A program made the position numbers and the translations under genes. Under the pieces are notes generated by a model, which was not told the DNA's origin, ran no database searches, and worked only from the letters and a program-made list of their open reading frames with translations. 5,287 bases of DNA from a bacterium (lineage in GTDB: Bacteria > Fidelibacterota > UBA2242): contig JAHIOG010000126.1 of the NCBI GenBank assembly GCA_018895675.1, forward strand, positions 1 to 5,287, read 5' to 3'. Of this stretch, positions 1 to 5,174 are shown piece after piece; position 1 is the stretch's first letter; the number at the start of each line of letters is the position of its first letter.

Positions 1-242
1 ATTAATAAGCAAATTATGACAATGATAGCTGCTGTTTGGAAATAAGGATAACATTCACTGATCAAATAAAGTAACCCATTTCTTAAAGTTATAATAATGA
101 TGTTACTCCATTCTGCTATATTAAAATTTCTTGAAGCATAAGGTGGAATAGAGAACTGAAGTAAAATTAGAATAACATAAAACCACCACTTTTTCGTTAC
201 CGAAATAAGTTTTTGATTTGTTTTATTAAAGTTATTATCCAT
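1..242 (-). CDS. Partial hypothetical membrane protein (N-terminal 80 residues; continues past the left edge)
   Basis: Reading the minus strand from the ATG at 242-240 gives 80 uninterrupted codons to the window edge. The start is supported by AGAGG on the minus strand (rc of about 247-251), six bases before the ATG. The protein begins with a polar, lysine-containing stretch (MDNNFNKTNQKLISVTKK). A strongly hydrophobic segment follows at about residues 19-36 (WWFYVILILLQFSIPPYA), then mixed hydrophobic stretches (IIIITLRNGLLYLI near 48-61) and another apolar run at about 69-80. That pattern suits an integral inner-membrane protein with a cytoplasmic N-terminus and at least two membrane segments. 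I do not recognise the family, and the C-terminal part lies outside the window. It is divergent from the thioredoxin gene, so the repeat-rich DNA from 243 to 992 must hold the promoters of both. The open frame, RBS and hydrophobic pattern make a real gene likely; the function is unknown. Confidence 0.7.
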   Translation of the reverse strand, partial: MDNNFNKTNQKLISVTKKWWFYVILILLQFSIPPYASRNFNIAEWSNIIIITLRNGLLYLISECYPYFQTAAIIVIICLL

Positions 243-304
243 AAGAACCTCTTGCAAAATTAGTTTAATGAAGTCAAAAAAGGTTATCCGGCATTAGCAG
301 AAAC

Positions 305-364
305 CGAACTTTGTGAACTTAGCGCCTTAGGCGAACTTTTAGTTCACATCCGCCAGCTGGCGGA
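305..364. repeat. Composite palindromic intergenic repeat
   Basis: Three inverted repeats sit together. The arms GTGAACT (313-319) and AGTTCAC (341-347) enclose a smaller hairpin CGCCT-T-AGGCG (323-333). Directly after comes the perfect 16-bp palindrome TCCGCCAGCTGGCGGA (349-364). The stretch also has a short direct repeat, CGAACTTT at 305-312 and 332-339. It is much more GC-rich than the surrounding DNA and has no coding character. This looks like a dispersed non-autonomous palindromic repeat (REP or MITE-like). A closely related palindrome occurs at 1571-1588. No transposase is nearby. Confidence 0.6.
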
Positions 365-390
365 CTGACAATGGAAATGTCCGGTGATCA

Positions 391-415
391 GTTATCGGTG
401 ATCGTCACCGATAAC
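391..415. repeat. 11-bp inverted repeat, 3-nt loop
   Basis: GTTATCGGTGA (391-401) pairs perfectly with TCACCGATAAC (405-415) around TCG. There is no T-tract after it, so it is not a standard terminator. It is preceded by a partial echo (CCGGTGATCA at 381-390), which suggests decayed tandem units of a GTTATCGGTGATC-type repeat. It could be an intergenic repeat or a protein binding site. The rest of the gene-free stretch to about 757 is AT-rich and shows nothing else beyond a short CAGGATAAATGAA motif at 641-653. Confidence 0.5.
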
Positions 416-757
416 AAGTCACCATCATTCCACAAATATTTGTTTTTAAAAAGCCAAAAAATGGAAATTCATATACTATCAGGTTATCTAAAAAACTTTT
501 CAAATTCAAGAAATTTTATTTCAAATAATATTAACACTATTTTCATATATATGCAAGTATTTGCAAGATAATGTATAGTATCGCGGGAGTTTAATATATA
601 TTTCAAAGATAATCAAAATTCAGCGATGATCAGTGGAAATCAGGATAAATGAAGAACAATTCGCAAGAGAGATTCCACATAAGCGGCTTGTTTTATGAAA
701 ATTGATGTATTGAGCCGGAAATACATGGTTGATGTTTTCGTAAAAAGTGATTATACG

Positions 758-865
758 TGTCATCCTGAGGGAAGCGAAGCGACGAAGGATATCCGACGAG
801 AACTCAGTAGAGATTCTTCACTCGTACCTCGTTCATCTCAAAGAGACCTCTTCGAGGGAATGACA
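758..865. repeat. TGTCATCC...GGGAATGACA dispersed repeat (MITE/REP-like)
   Basis: The element starts TGTCATCCTG (758-767) and ends GGGAATGACA (856-865). These ends are imperfect inverted repeats of each other (TGTCATcC against TGTCATtC). Inside are AGGGAAGCGAAGCGA (768-782), GAAGGAT, GAGATTCTTCACTCG and CTTCGAGG, the hallmark pieces of a common intergenic repeat seen in many FCB-group and environmental genomes (recognised from memory, not searched). An open frame at 695-895 runs through it but has no convincing RBS, and most of it is repeat translation. The element lies about 130 bases upstream of the thioredoxin start. Confidence 0.65.
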
Positions 866-977
866 GTTTTGATACTTTTTACGATTCCATCATAATTGGA
901 AAAATAATTTCAAGATTATTGAATTATTTCGTAACCAATAAATTAAAAAAGTATCTGACTGGTTGAACATTGTTAAA

Positions 978-984
978 GAAAGGG
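978..984 (+). promoter_or_regulatory. Ribosome binding site that decides the thioredoxin start
   Basis: GAAAGGG at 978-984 lies eight bases before the ATG at 993. The alternative TTG at 963 would give ten more residues (MNIVKERVLK) but has no purine-rich site at the right distance, and those residues fall outside the thioredoxin fold. The ATG is preferred. Confidence 0.65.
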
Positions 985-992
985 TTTTAAAA

Positions 993-1367
993 ATGACTGA
1001 GCATCTGACAAAGAATGATTTTATCGAGAAAGTTTTTAACTTTGAAAAAAATGAAGAGTGGAAATATGAAGGTGATTTACCTTGTATAATTGATTTCTAC
1101 GCCGACTGGTGTGCGCCTTGTCGTATGGTTGCGCCGATTTTGGAAGAAATCTCCGAAGAATATGCCGACATAATTAACGTATATAAAATAAATACTGAAA
1201 AGGAACAAGAATTGGCGTCGGTTTTTGGAATCCGGAGTATTCCGTCGATATTATTTGTTCCCAAAGATGGAAAACCGCAAATGGCGGCTGGGGCGCTTCC
1301 AAAAGATAATCTGGAAAATGCCATTCGTGAAGTATTGGGTGTTACAAAACCTGAAGTAGCGGCATAA
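993..1367 (+). CDS. trxA: Thioredoxin (WCAPC active site)
   Basis: A cytoplasmic thiol-disulfide oxidoreductase that would reduce protein disulfides using electrons from thioredoxin reductase. The 124-residue protein has a single thioredoxin fold. Its active site is FYADWCAPCR (Cys40, Cys43), with Ala in place of the classic Gly of WCGPC, a common variant. The cis-proline loop is IRSIPS (Pro84), followed by FVPKDGKP and a C-terminal GALPKDNLENAI helix. There is no signal peptide or membrane segment, so a cytoplasmic location is expected. It is slightly longer than E. coli TrxA (about 109) because of an N-terminal extension and a short KPEVAA tail. An extra cysteine (Cys31) lies nine residues before the active site. 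The overall pattern resembles Bacteroidota thioredoxins. No reductase gene is in the window. It stands alone: 750 bases separate it from the gene upstream and about 694 from nagB. No clear terminator follows; the weak CAAAGA/TCTTTG hairpin at 1399-1418 lacks a T-tract. Family identity is near certain; the trxA symbol, among possible paralogues, is less so. Confidence 0.93.
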   Translation: MTEHLTKNDFIEKVFNFEKNEEWKYEGDLPCIIDFYADWCAPCRMVAPILEEISEEYADIINVYKINTEKEQELASVFGIRSIPSILFVPKDGKPQMAAGALPKDNLENAIREVLGVTKPEVAA

Positions 1368-1503
1368 AAATACTCCAAATAATAAAAGGTTGTCGTTACA
1401 AAGATATTTGTTTCTTTGAAGTTGGCGGAAACGGGTTTGTGGACAGACTCTAATTAGCAATAGATGTCCAAAGAAAGAATTCAGCGCATAAAGTTCACGT
1501 TTT

Positions 1504-1599
1504 TACATCCCCCTTTTGTTCCTCCTTTTTTAAGGGGGAATTACAAGGGTTCCCCTCTAAAAAGAGGGGTGTCCGGCAGCTGCCGGACGGGGTGTGTTA
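1504..1599. repeat. C/G-rich dispersed intergenic repeat with nested hairpins
   Basis: The element runs from about TACATCCCCC to GGGGTGTGTTA, whose ends are imperfect inverted repeats. Inside are the arms CCCCCTT (1509-1515) and AAGGGGG (1532-1538), a tight hairpin CCCCTCT-AAAA-AGAGGGG (1552-1569), and the perfect 18-bp palindrome GTCCGGCAGCTGCCGGAC (1571-1588). Translated forward it gives the proline/glycine-rich signature PPFLRGNYKGSPLKRGV, which I recognise as a frequent false protein made by such repeats. It looks like a non-autonomous mobile or REP-like element. An open frame at 1464-1718 is explained by this repeat and its second copy. Confidence 0.65.
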
Positions 1600-1665
1600 C
1601 TCTTTCCACCGAAGGAATGTTCTCTTTTATAATCTCCGTTTTAGAATTTGAAATGCATACCAAAT

Positions 1666-1710
1666 CACATCCCCCTTTTTTAAGGGGTAATTACATTAAT
1701 TTCCCTCTAT
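1666..1710. repeat. Decayed second copy of the C-rich repeat
   Basis: CACATCCCCCTTTTTTAAGG, followed by GGTAATTACATTAATTTCCCTC, aligns with the start of the 1504-1599 element (ACATCCCCC, TTTTTTAAGGGGGAATTACA, CCCCTCT). It still forms CCCCTT-TTTT-AAGGGG (1672-1687) but has lost the AGAGGGG arm and the GC palindrome. The two copies lie in the same orientation about 160 bases apart, which suggests duplication followed by decay, or two independent insertions. Confidence 0.5.
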
Positions 1711-1719
1711 TAAGTTGAA

Positions 1720-1741
1720 CGAAGAGAAATCCCGATCTTCG
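1720..1741. repeat. Small inverted repeat CGAAGA / TCTTCG
   Basis: CGAAGA (1720-1725) pairs with TCTTCG (1736-1741) over a 10-base loop. An overlapping alternative is CCGA-TCT-TCGG (1732-1742). There is no T-tract after it. It is probably another fragment of intergenic repeat at the end of the repeat mosaic; significance is low. Confidence 0.3.
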
Positions 1742-1764
1742 GAGGAACTTCAGATAATATTTAC

Positions 1765-1793
1765 TTGAAACTTGCTTAATAATTATTTATACT
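1765..1793 (+). promoter_or_regulatory. Candidate sigma70-type promoter for the nagB operon
   Basis: TTGAAA (1765-1770) and TATACT (1788-1793) each match the consensus hexamers at five of six positions and are spaced by exactly 17 bases. The same site also reads as a Bacteroidota-like pattern, TATACTTG at 1788-1795 with TTG at 1765-1767. A start near 1800 would leave a leader of about 260 bases before nagB. A second, weaker candidate is TTGACC (1793-1798) with TACATA (1816-1821). No expression evidence is available. Confidence 0.45.
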
Positions 1794-1922
1794 TGACCTG
1801 ATGTTAATTATGGATTACATAGGTTTAAAAGCATTGTCATTTTTTTGATAGATATTTGAAACGATTCGTTGCTGTTTTATAAACTAATGTAATTACCACC
1901 ATTTTTATCGTAATTAGGATTC

Positions 1923-1937
1923 TTGCATCAGATGCAA
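1923..1937. promoter_or_regulatory. Operator-like palindrome in the nagB leader
   Basis: TTGCATC-A-GATGCAA is a perfect 7-bp inverted repeat around one central base. It lies between the candidate promoter and nagB, about 125 bases before the start codon. Its short, odd-centred symmetry suits a dimeric transcription factor better than a terminator, as only AAAAT follows. It does not match the NagC or NagR (YvoA) operator patterns I know, so no regulator is assigned. Confidence 0.35.
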
Positions 1938-2061
1938 AATGGGGTAGAGAATAACTTTATGATATTATGCTAACCGACTGATAATCAGCGAGATACAGGA
2001 TACATGAATTTTATTTTAAAATCATGATCTTATGGGCAAATCATAAAAGAAAGGAATGTAA

Positions 2062-2871
2062 ATGCGAATTTTAATTCATGAAGACTATGAAAAATTAAGT
2101 AAATGGGTTGCATATTGTATTGCCGGAAAAATCAATAGAGTAAATCCCACACCCGATAAACCATATGTTCTGGGATTGCCCACCGGCTCATCTCCGATCG
2201 GTACATATCGGGAAATAGTCAAATTGTATAAAGAAGGTAAAGTCTCATTTAAAAATGTGCTTACGTTTAACATGGACGAATATGTCGGACTCCCTGAAGA
2301 TCATCCGGAAAGTTATCATTTCTTTATGTGGCACAATTTGTTCAGCCATATAGACATTCCAAAAGAAAACGTGAATATCCTTAACGGAAATGCCTCGGAT
2401 CTTGAAAAAGAGTGTCATGAGTATGAGGAAAGAATAAAAAAAGCCGGCGGCATTGACCTCTTTTTAGGCGGAATTGGACACGATGGACATATTGCGTTTA
2501 ACGAACCCGGTTCCTCACTCTCGTCCAGAACACGAATTAAAACTTTAACGTATGATACCGTCATTGCAAATTCCAGATTTTTTGATAATGATGTTAATAA
2601 AGTCCCGAAAACTGCTTTGACCGTTGGTGTTGCAACCGTAATGGATGCAAAAAAAGTTGTGATCATCATCAATGGATATAAGAAAGCCAGAGCGCTCCAG
2701 AAAATAGTGGAAGAAGGTGTGAATCATATGTGGACGGTATCGATGTTACAGCTACACGAACGTGGTATAATCGTCTGTGATGAAGAAGCAACCATGGAAA
2801 TGAAAGTCGGCACCGTTAAATATTTTAAAGATATCGAACATAAAGCCCTCAGTAAATTACCGGAACTTTAA
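2062..2871 (+). CDS. nagB: Glucosamine-6-phosphate deaminase
   Basis: This enzyme converts D-glucosamine-6-phosphate and water to fructose-6-phosphate and ammonia in the cytoplasm, feeding amino sugars into glycolysis. The 269-residue length is close to E. coli NagB (266), and the numbering lines up without gaps across the catalytic core. The phosphate loop is LPTGSSP (39-45). TFNMDEYVGLP carries Asp72, and GGIGHDGHIAFNEP carries Asp141, His143 and Glu148. SRFFDNDVN (with Arg172) and Lys208 match phosphate-contacting positions. The residues known to bind the allosteric activator GlcNAc-6-phosphate in E. coli are also kept: Ser151, Ser152, Arg158, Lys160 and Tyr254. A hexameric, activated enzyme is therefore plausible (inference). 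The start is supported by AAGGA at 2051-2055. An ATG-TAA start-stop pair (2056-2061) directly abuts the real ATG, which is odd but may mean nothing. Its partner gene begins 14 bases downstream. No nagA, kinase or transporter gene is in the window. Confidence 0.97.
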   Translation: MRILIHEDYEKLSKWVAYCIAGKINRVNPTPDKPYVLGLPTGSSPIGTYREIVKLYKEGKVSFKNVLTFNMDEYVGLPEDHPESYHFFMWHNLFSHIDIPKENVNILNGNASDLEKECHEYEERIKKAGGIDLFLGGIGHDGHIAFNEPGSSLSSRTRIKTLTYDTVIANSRFFDNDVNKVPKTALTVGVATVMDAKKVVIIINGYKKARALQKIVEEGVNHMWTVSMLQLHERGIIVCDEEATMEMKVGTVKYFKDIEHKALSKLPEL

Positions 2872-2872
2872 T

Positions 2873-2877
2873 AGAGG
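2873..2877 (+). promoter_or_regulatory. Ribosome binding site of the DUF4954-like gene
   Basis: AGAGG, eight bases before the ATG at 2886, lies wholly within the 14-base gap after the nagB stop. Both the operon reading and the choice of start follow from this. Confidence 0.65.
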
Positions 2878-2885
2878 CAATTAAC

Positions 2886-4874
2886 ATGAGTTTCAGGAAA
2901 ATAAACATAAGAGAAATCGATCTGCTTAAGAAGCAGGGTTGCACAGCGGAAAATTGGGAGACCGTTTTTGTTAAAGATGGTTTTAATCCGGAGTATATCT
3001 GCAACGTGATTTTTAAGGGCAATATTCGGTTAGGTGAAAATTTAAAAAATGTAATTTTGCCGAATGGTATCGAAAAACATAGTGGTATATATAATAGTTA
3101 CCTGCAAGATTGTCAAATCGGCGATAATTGTATCGTTAATAATGTCGCGAATTTAGTCCGGTACAAGCTGGATGAGAATGTGATTATCGAAAATTGCGCT
3201 GTTGTAATCACCGAGGGAGAAACAACATTTGGAAACGGTGTGAAGATCAGCATATTGAATGAGGGTGGCGGCCGCTCATTACCGATTTTTGATAAATTGT
3301 CCGCTCAGATCGCCTATATAATTGTGAATTACCGACATGATAATGATCTGATTAAACGATTATCGAATCTGATATCCCGGTATGTTGACTCAAAGAAATC
3401 CAATCAGGGTAGTATAAAGACAGGAGCGCTGATTCAGAATACTGATTTCATCAAAAATGTGTATATCGGTGAAAGTACAGTTGTGCAAAATGCCACCCGC
3501 CTGGAAGAAGGATCTATTGCAAGCACAAAAGAAGCGCCGGTTTATATTGGCGATGGTGTGATTGCACAAGAATTTATCATTCAATCAGGTTCCAAAATAG
3601 ATGGATCGGCGCTTATCGACCGATGTTTCATTGGACAGGGAGTCAAGATCGGAAAACAATATTCTGCTGAAAATTCCGCATTTTTTGCGAACTCTGAAGG
3701 ATTTCACGGGGAAGCGTGTAGTGTTTTTGCCGGACCTTATACGATAACCCACCATAAATCCACATTGTTGATCGCCGAAATGGTTTCATTTTTCAATGCC
3801 GGCAGCGGAAGTAACCAGAGCAATCATATGTACAAACTCGGTCCACTGCATCAGGGAATCCTGGAACGAGGTTCCAAAACAGGTTCATCATCATACATGA
3901 AGTGGCCGTGTAGAGTCGGATGTTTCACTACAGTGATTGGTAATCATTACGCTAACTTTGACACAACTGATCTGCCTTTTTCATATATTCTGGAATCAGG
4001 CGGAAAAAGCCTATTGATGCCTTCGAGAAATTTATATAACGCGGGTACTCGTCGAGATAGTGTTAAATGGCTAAGCCGCGATCACAGAAACGAACAAAAC
4101 AAATTAGATTTAATAAATTTTGATTTATTTAGCCCCTATACGATTAAAAAAGTAATCAATGGGATTGAAATTCTTAAAGACCTTTATAAACAATCATCTG
4201 AAAACCAGGATTTAGTTCAATACAATGGAATTTTTATTAAACGCTCTAAGATTCAGAGTGGTATTGAAAATTATGAAATGGCGGTAAAAATATATATTGG
4301 CGATGAGCTTGTAAAACATATCGAAATTGATAACAGTGAATTTTTATCATATTCTGACTTGAAGAAGCAACTTTTTTCAATGAATAGCACAAATAATGAT
4401 GATTGGTTAGATATATCCGGAATGATAGTTACCGAAACAGATTTAAAATCCCTGTTGAAGCAAGTGCGGGAAGAGGATGTGCAAAGTGTAGATGAATTGC
4501 ACGTATTATTAAATAATTTATACGAAAAATATACCGAGCAAAATTGGCGGTGGTGTTGTGCCTTAATCGAAAAGCGTCTTGATTTAAAAGTTGCCGATTT
4601 GACACGGAACAGTTTAACACAAATCATCAAAGACTGGGAAGCGAGCAGTCTAAAATTCAATAATATGATTTTAAAAGACGCCTCAAAAGAATTTGACCAG
4701 ACAAGTCGGATAGGCTATGGAATTGACGGAAAAGATGAAGTCGTTAAAGCGGATTTCGAGGCAGTCCGGGGATCATATGAATCAAATTCATTTGTAGTGG
4801 ATTTACATAAAGAAACTGAAGAGATCAGTAAAATTGCTAAAGAACTTATTGAATACTTGATGAAGTTGACATAG
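2886..4874 (+). CDS. DUF4954-type left-handed beta-helix protein, function unknown
   Basis: A 662-residue protein with no signal peptide or membrane segment, probably cytoplasmic. Hexapeptide-type repeats of the left-handed beta-helix kind, as in the GlmU C-terminal domain and other acyltransferases, are visible at about 76-125 (CQIGDNCIV, YKLDENVII, TTFGNGVKI). They are interrupted by a helical insert (about 133-170) and resume at about 192-270 (VYIGESTVV, VYIGDGVIA, CFIGQGVKIG). A His- and Gly-rich block follows at about 264-400, with FFANSEGFHGE, PYTITHHKS, FNAGSGSNQSNH, LGPLHQG, VIGNHYANFDTTDLPFSYI and NAGTRRDSVKWLSRDHR. It looks like the conserved functional core. Residues about 415-662 are mostly helical and end with DFEAVRGSYESNSFVVDL. 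I recognise the overall pattern as Pfam DUF4954, recalled rather than searched. The nucleotidyltransferase motif of GlmU (LAAGxGTRM) is absent, so it is not a GlmU fusion. It is co-transcribed with nagB, with a 14-base gap and shared terminator, so an amino-sugar-phosphate substrate or ligand is the best guess; acyltransferase activity is unproven. Confidence 0.85.
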   Translation: MSFRKINIREIDLLKKQGCTAENWETVFVKDGFNPEYICNVIFKGNIRLGENLKNVILPNGIEKHSGIYNSYLQDCQIGDNCIVNNVANLVRYKLDENVIIENCAVVITEGETTFGNGVKISILNEGGGRSLPIFDKLSAQIAYIIVNYRHDNDLIKRLSNLISRYVDSKKSNQGSIKTGALIQNTDFIKNVYIGESTVVQNATRLEEGSIASTKEAPVYIGDGVIAQEFIIQSGSKIDGSALIDRCFIGQGVKIGKQYSAENSAFFANSEGFHGEACSVFAGPYTITHHKSTLLIAEMVSFFNAGSGSNQSNHMYKLGPLHQGILERGSKTGSSSYMKWPCRVGCFTTVIGNHYANFDTTDLPFSYILESGGKSLLMPSRNLYNAGTRRDSVKWLSRDHRNEQNKLDLINFDLFSPYTIKKVINGIEILKDLYKQSSENQDLVQYNGIFIKRSKIQSGIENYEMAVKIYIGDELVKHIEIDNSEFLSYSDLKKQLFSMNSTNNDDWLDISGMIVTETDLKSLLKQVREEDVQSVDELHVLLNNLYEKYTEQNWRWCCALIEKRLDLKVADLTRNSLTQIIKDWEASSLKFNNMILKDASKEFDQTSRIGYGIDGKDEVVKADFEAVRGSYESNSFVVDLHKETEEISKIAKELIEYLMKLT

Positions 4875-4898
4875 GATAAGCGAATTGAGCTCTTTATT

Positions 4899-4934
4899 AG
4901 CCTTCGGTTTTATAGCCGGAGGCTTTTATTTTTT
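4899..4934 (+). terminator. Rho-independent terminator of the nagB operon
   Basis: AGCCTTCGG (4899-4907) pairs with CCGGAGGCT (4916-4924) with a single G-T wobble and an 8-base loop. It is followed by a T-rich run (TTTATTTTTT, 4925-4934). It begins 25 bases after the stop of the beta-helix gene, exactly where the operon should end. Confidence 0.88.
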
Positions 4935-4941
4935 CTGGCTC

Positions 4942-4966
4942 CGGAGTCGCTTACTAAGTGTCTCCG
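4942..4966. repeat. Near-perfect 12-bp hairpin, first of a downstream hairpin tract
   Basis: The arms CGGAGTCGCTTA (4942-4953) and TAAGTGTCTCCG (4955-4966) pair around one central C, with one T-T mismatch and one G-T pair. The left arm overlaps the 8-bp palindrome CTCCGGAG (4939-4946). There is no T-tract after it, so it is probably an intergenic repeat rather than a second terminator. Confidence 0.5.
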
Positions 4967-4989
4967 CAGATGTAACACAAACACTTTTA

Positions 4990-5021
4990 ACCCGTTAAAT
5001 GCGAAGCATATTTAACTGGGT
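4990..5021. repeat. Hairpin with GCGAAGC tip
   Basis: ACCCGTTAAAT (4990-5000) pairs with ATTTAACTGGGT (5010-5021) with one bulged base. The tip ATGC-GAA-GCAT can also pair, which puts GCGAAGC (5001-5007) at the apex. That heptamer is known to form an unusually stable DNA mini-hairpin. This is the second hairpin in the 4935-5287 tract. Confidence 0.5.
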
Positions 5022-5071
5022 CCTGTTTGTGAACGAATGATTTCCGTTGGAATTTGAAGACGAGATAAAGC

Positions 5072-5112
5072 AAACCCGTTTTCAATGAAACGAAGTGGAA
5101 TCAAACGGGTTT
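5072..5112. repeat. Hairpin with AAACCCGTTT / AAACGGGTTT stem
   Basis: A perfect 10-bp stem (5072-5081 with 5103-5112) with a 21-base loop containing ACGAAGT (5090-5096). It is the sister of the hairpin at 5175-5213. A small A/T hairpin AAAAAC (5125-5130) / GTTTTT (5138-5143) lies just after it. A lone copy of AAACGGGTTT also occurs at 1429-1438. Confidence 0.55.
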
Positions 5113-5174
5113 CGCGGATTATGGAAAAACATTCTAAGTTTTTATGACGATGTGCTTTAGCTGCGGTGGCGCCT

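Noticed and set aside
371..571. 66-codon plus-strand open frame
   Set aside because: It starts inside the palindromic repeats, its purine-rich upstream bases belong to the 349-364 palindrome, and the protein shows no family features.
695..895. 66-codon plus-strand open frame
   Set aside because: No RBS, and most of its length translates the TGTCATCC-type repeat.
896..960. Promoter for thioredoxin
   Set aside because: TTGGAA (896-901) and TTGAAT (919-924) are present but no acceptable -10 lies at normal spacing, so none could be assigned.
963..992. Ten-residue N-terminal extension of thioredoxin from a TTG
   Set aside because: The RBS at 978-984 fits the ATG at 993, and the extra residues are outside the fold.
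1399..1418. Terminator for thioredoxin (CAAAGA / TCTTTG)
   Set aside because: Only a 6-bp AT-rich stem with an 8-base loop and no T-tract afterwards.
1464..1718. 84-codon plus-strand open frame with HPPF and PPFLRGN motifs
   Set aside because: The proline/glycine pattern comes from the C-rich repeat and its second copy; no RBS is seen.
2886..4874. GlmU-like bifunctional UDP-GlcNAc pyrophosphorylase
   Set aside because: Hexapeptide repeats are present, but there is no N-terminal nucleotidyltransferase domain or LAAGxGTRM motif.
4990..5021. Integron attC site, because GTTAAAT and ATTTAAC fit the GTTRRRY and RYYYAAC cores
   Set aside because: The two cores are in the wrong order and too close together, and no properly placed partner core or integrase is seen.
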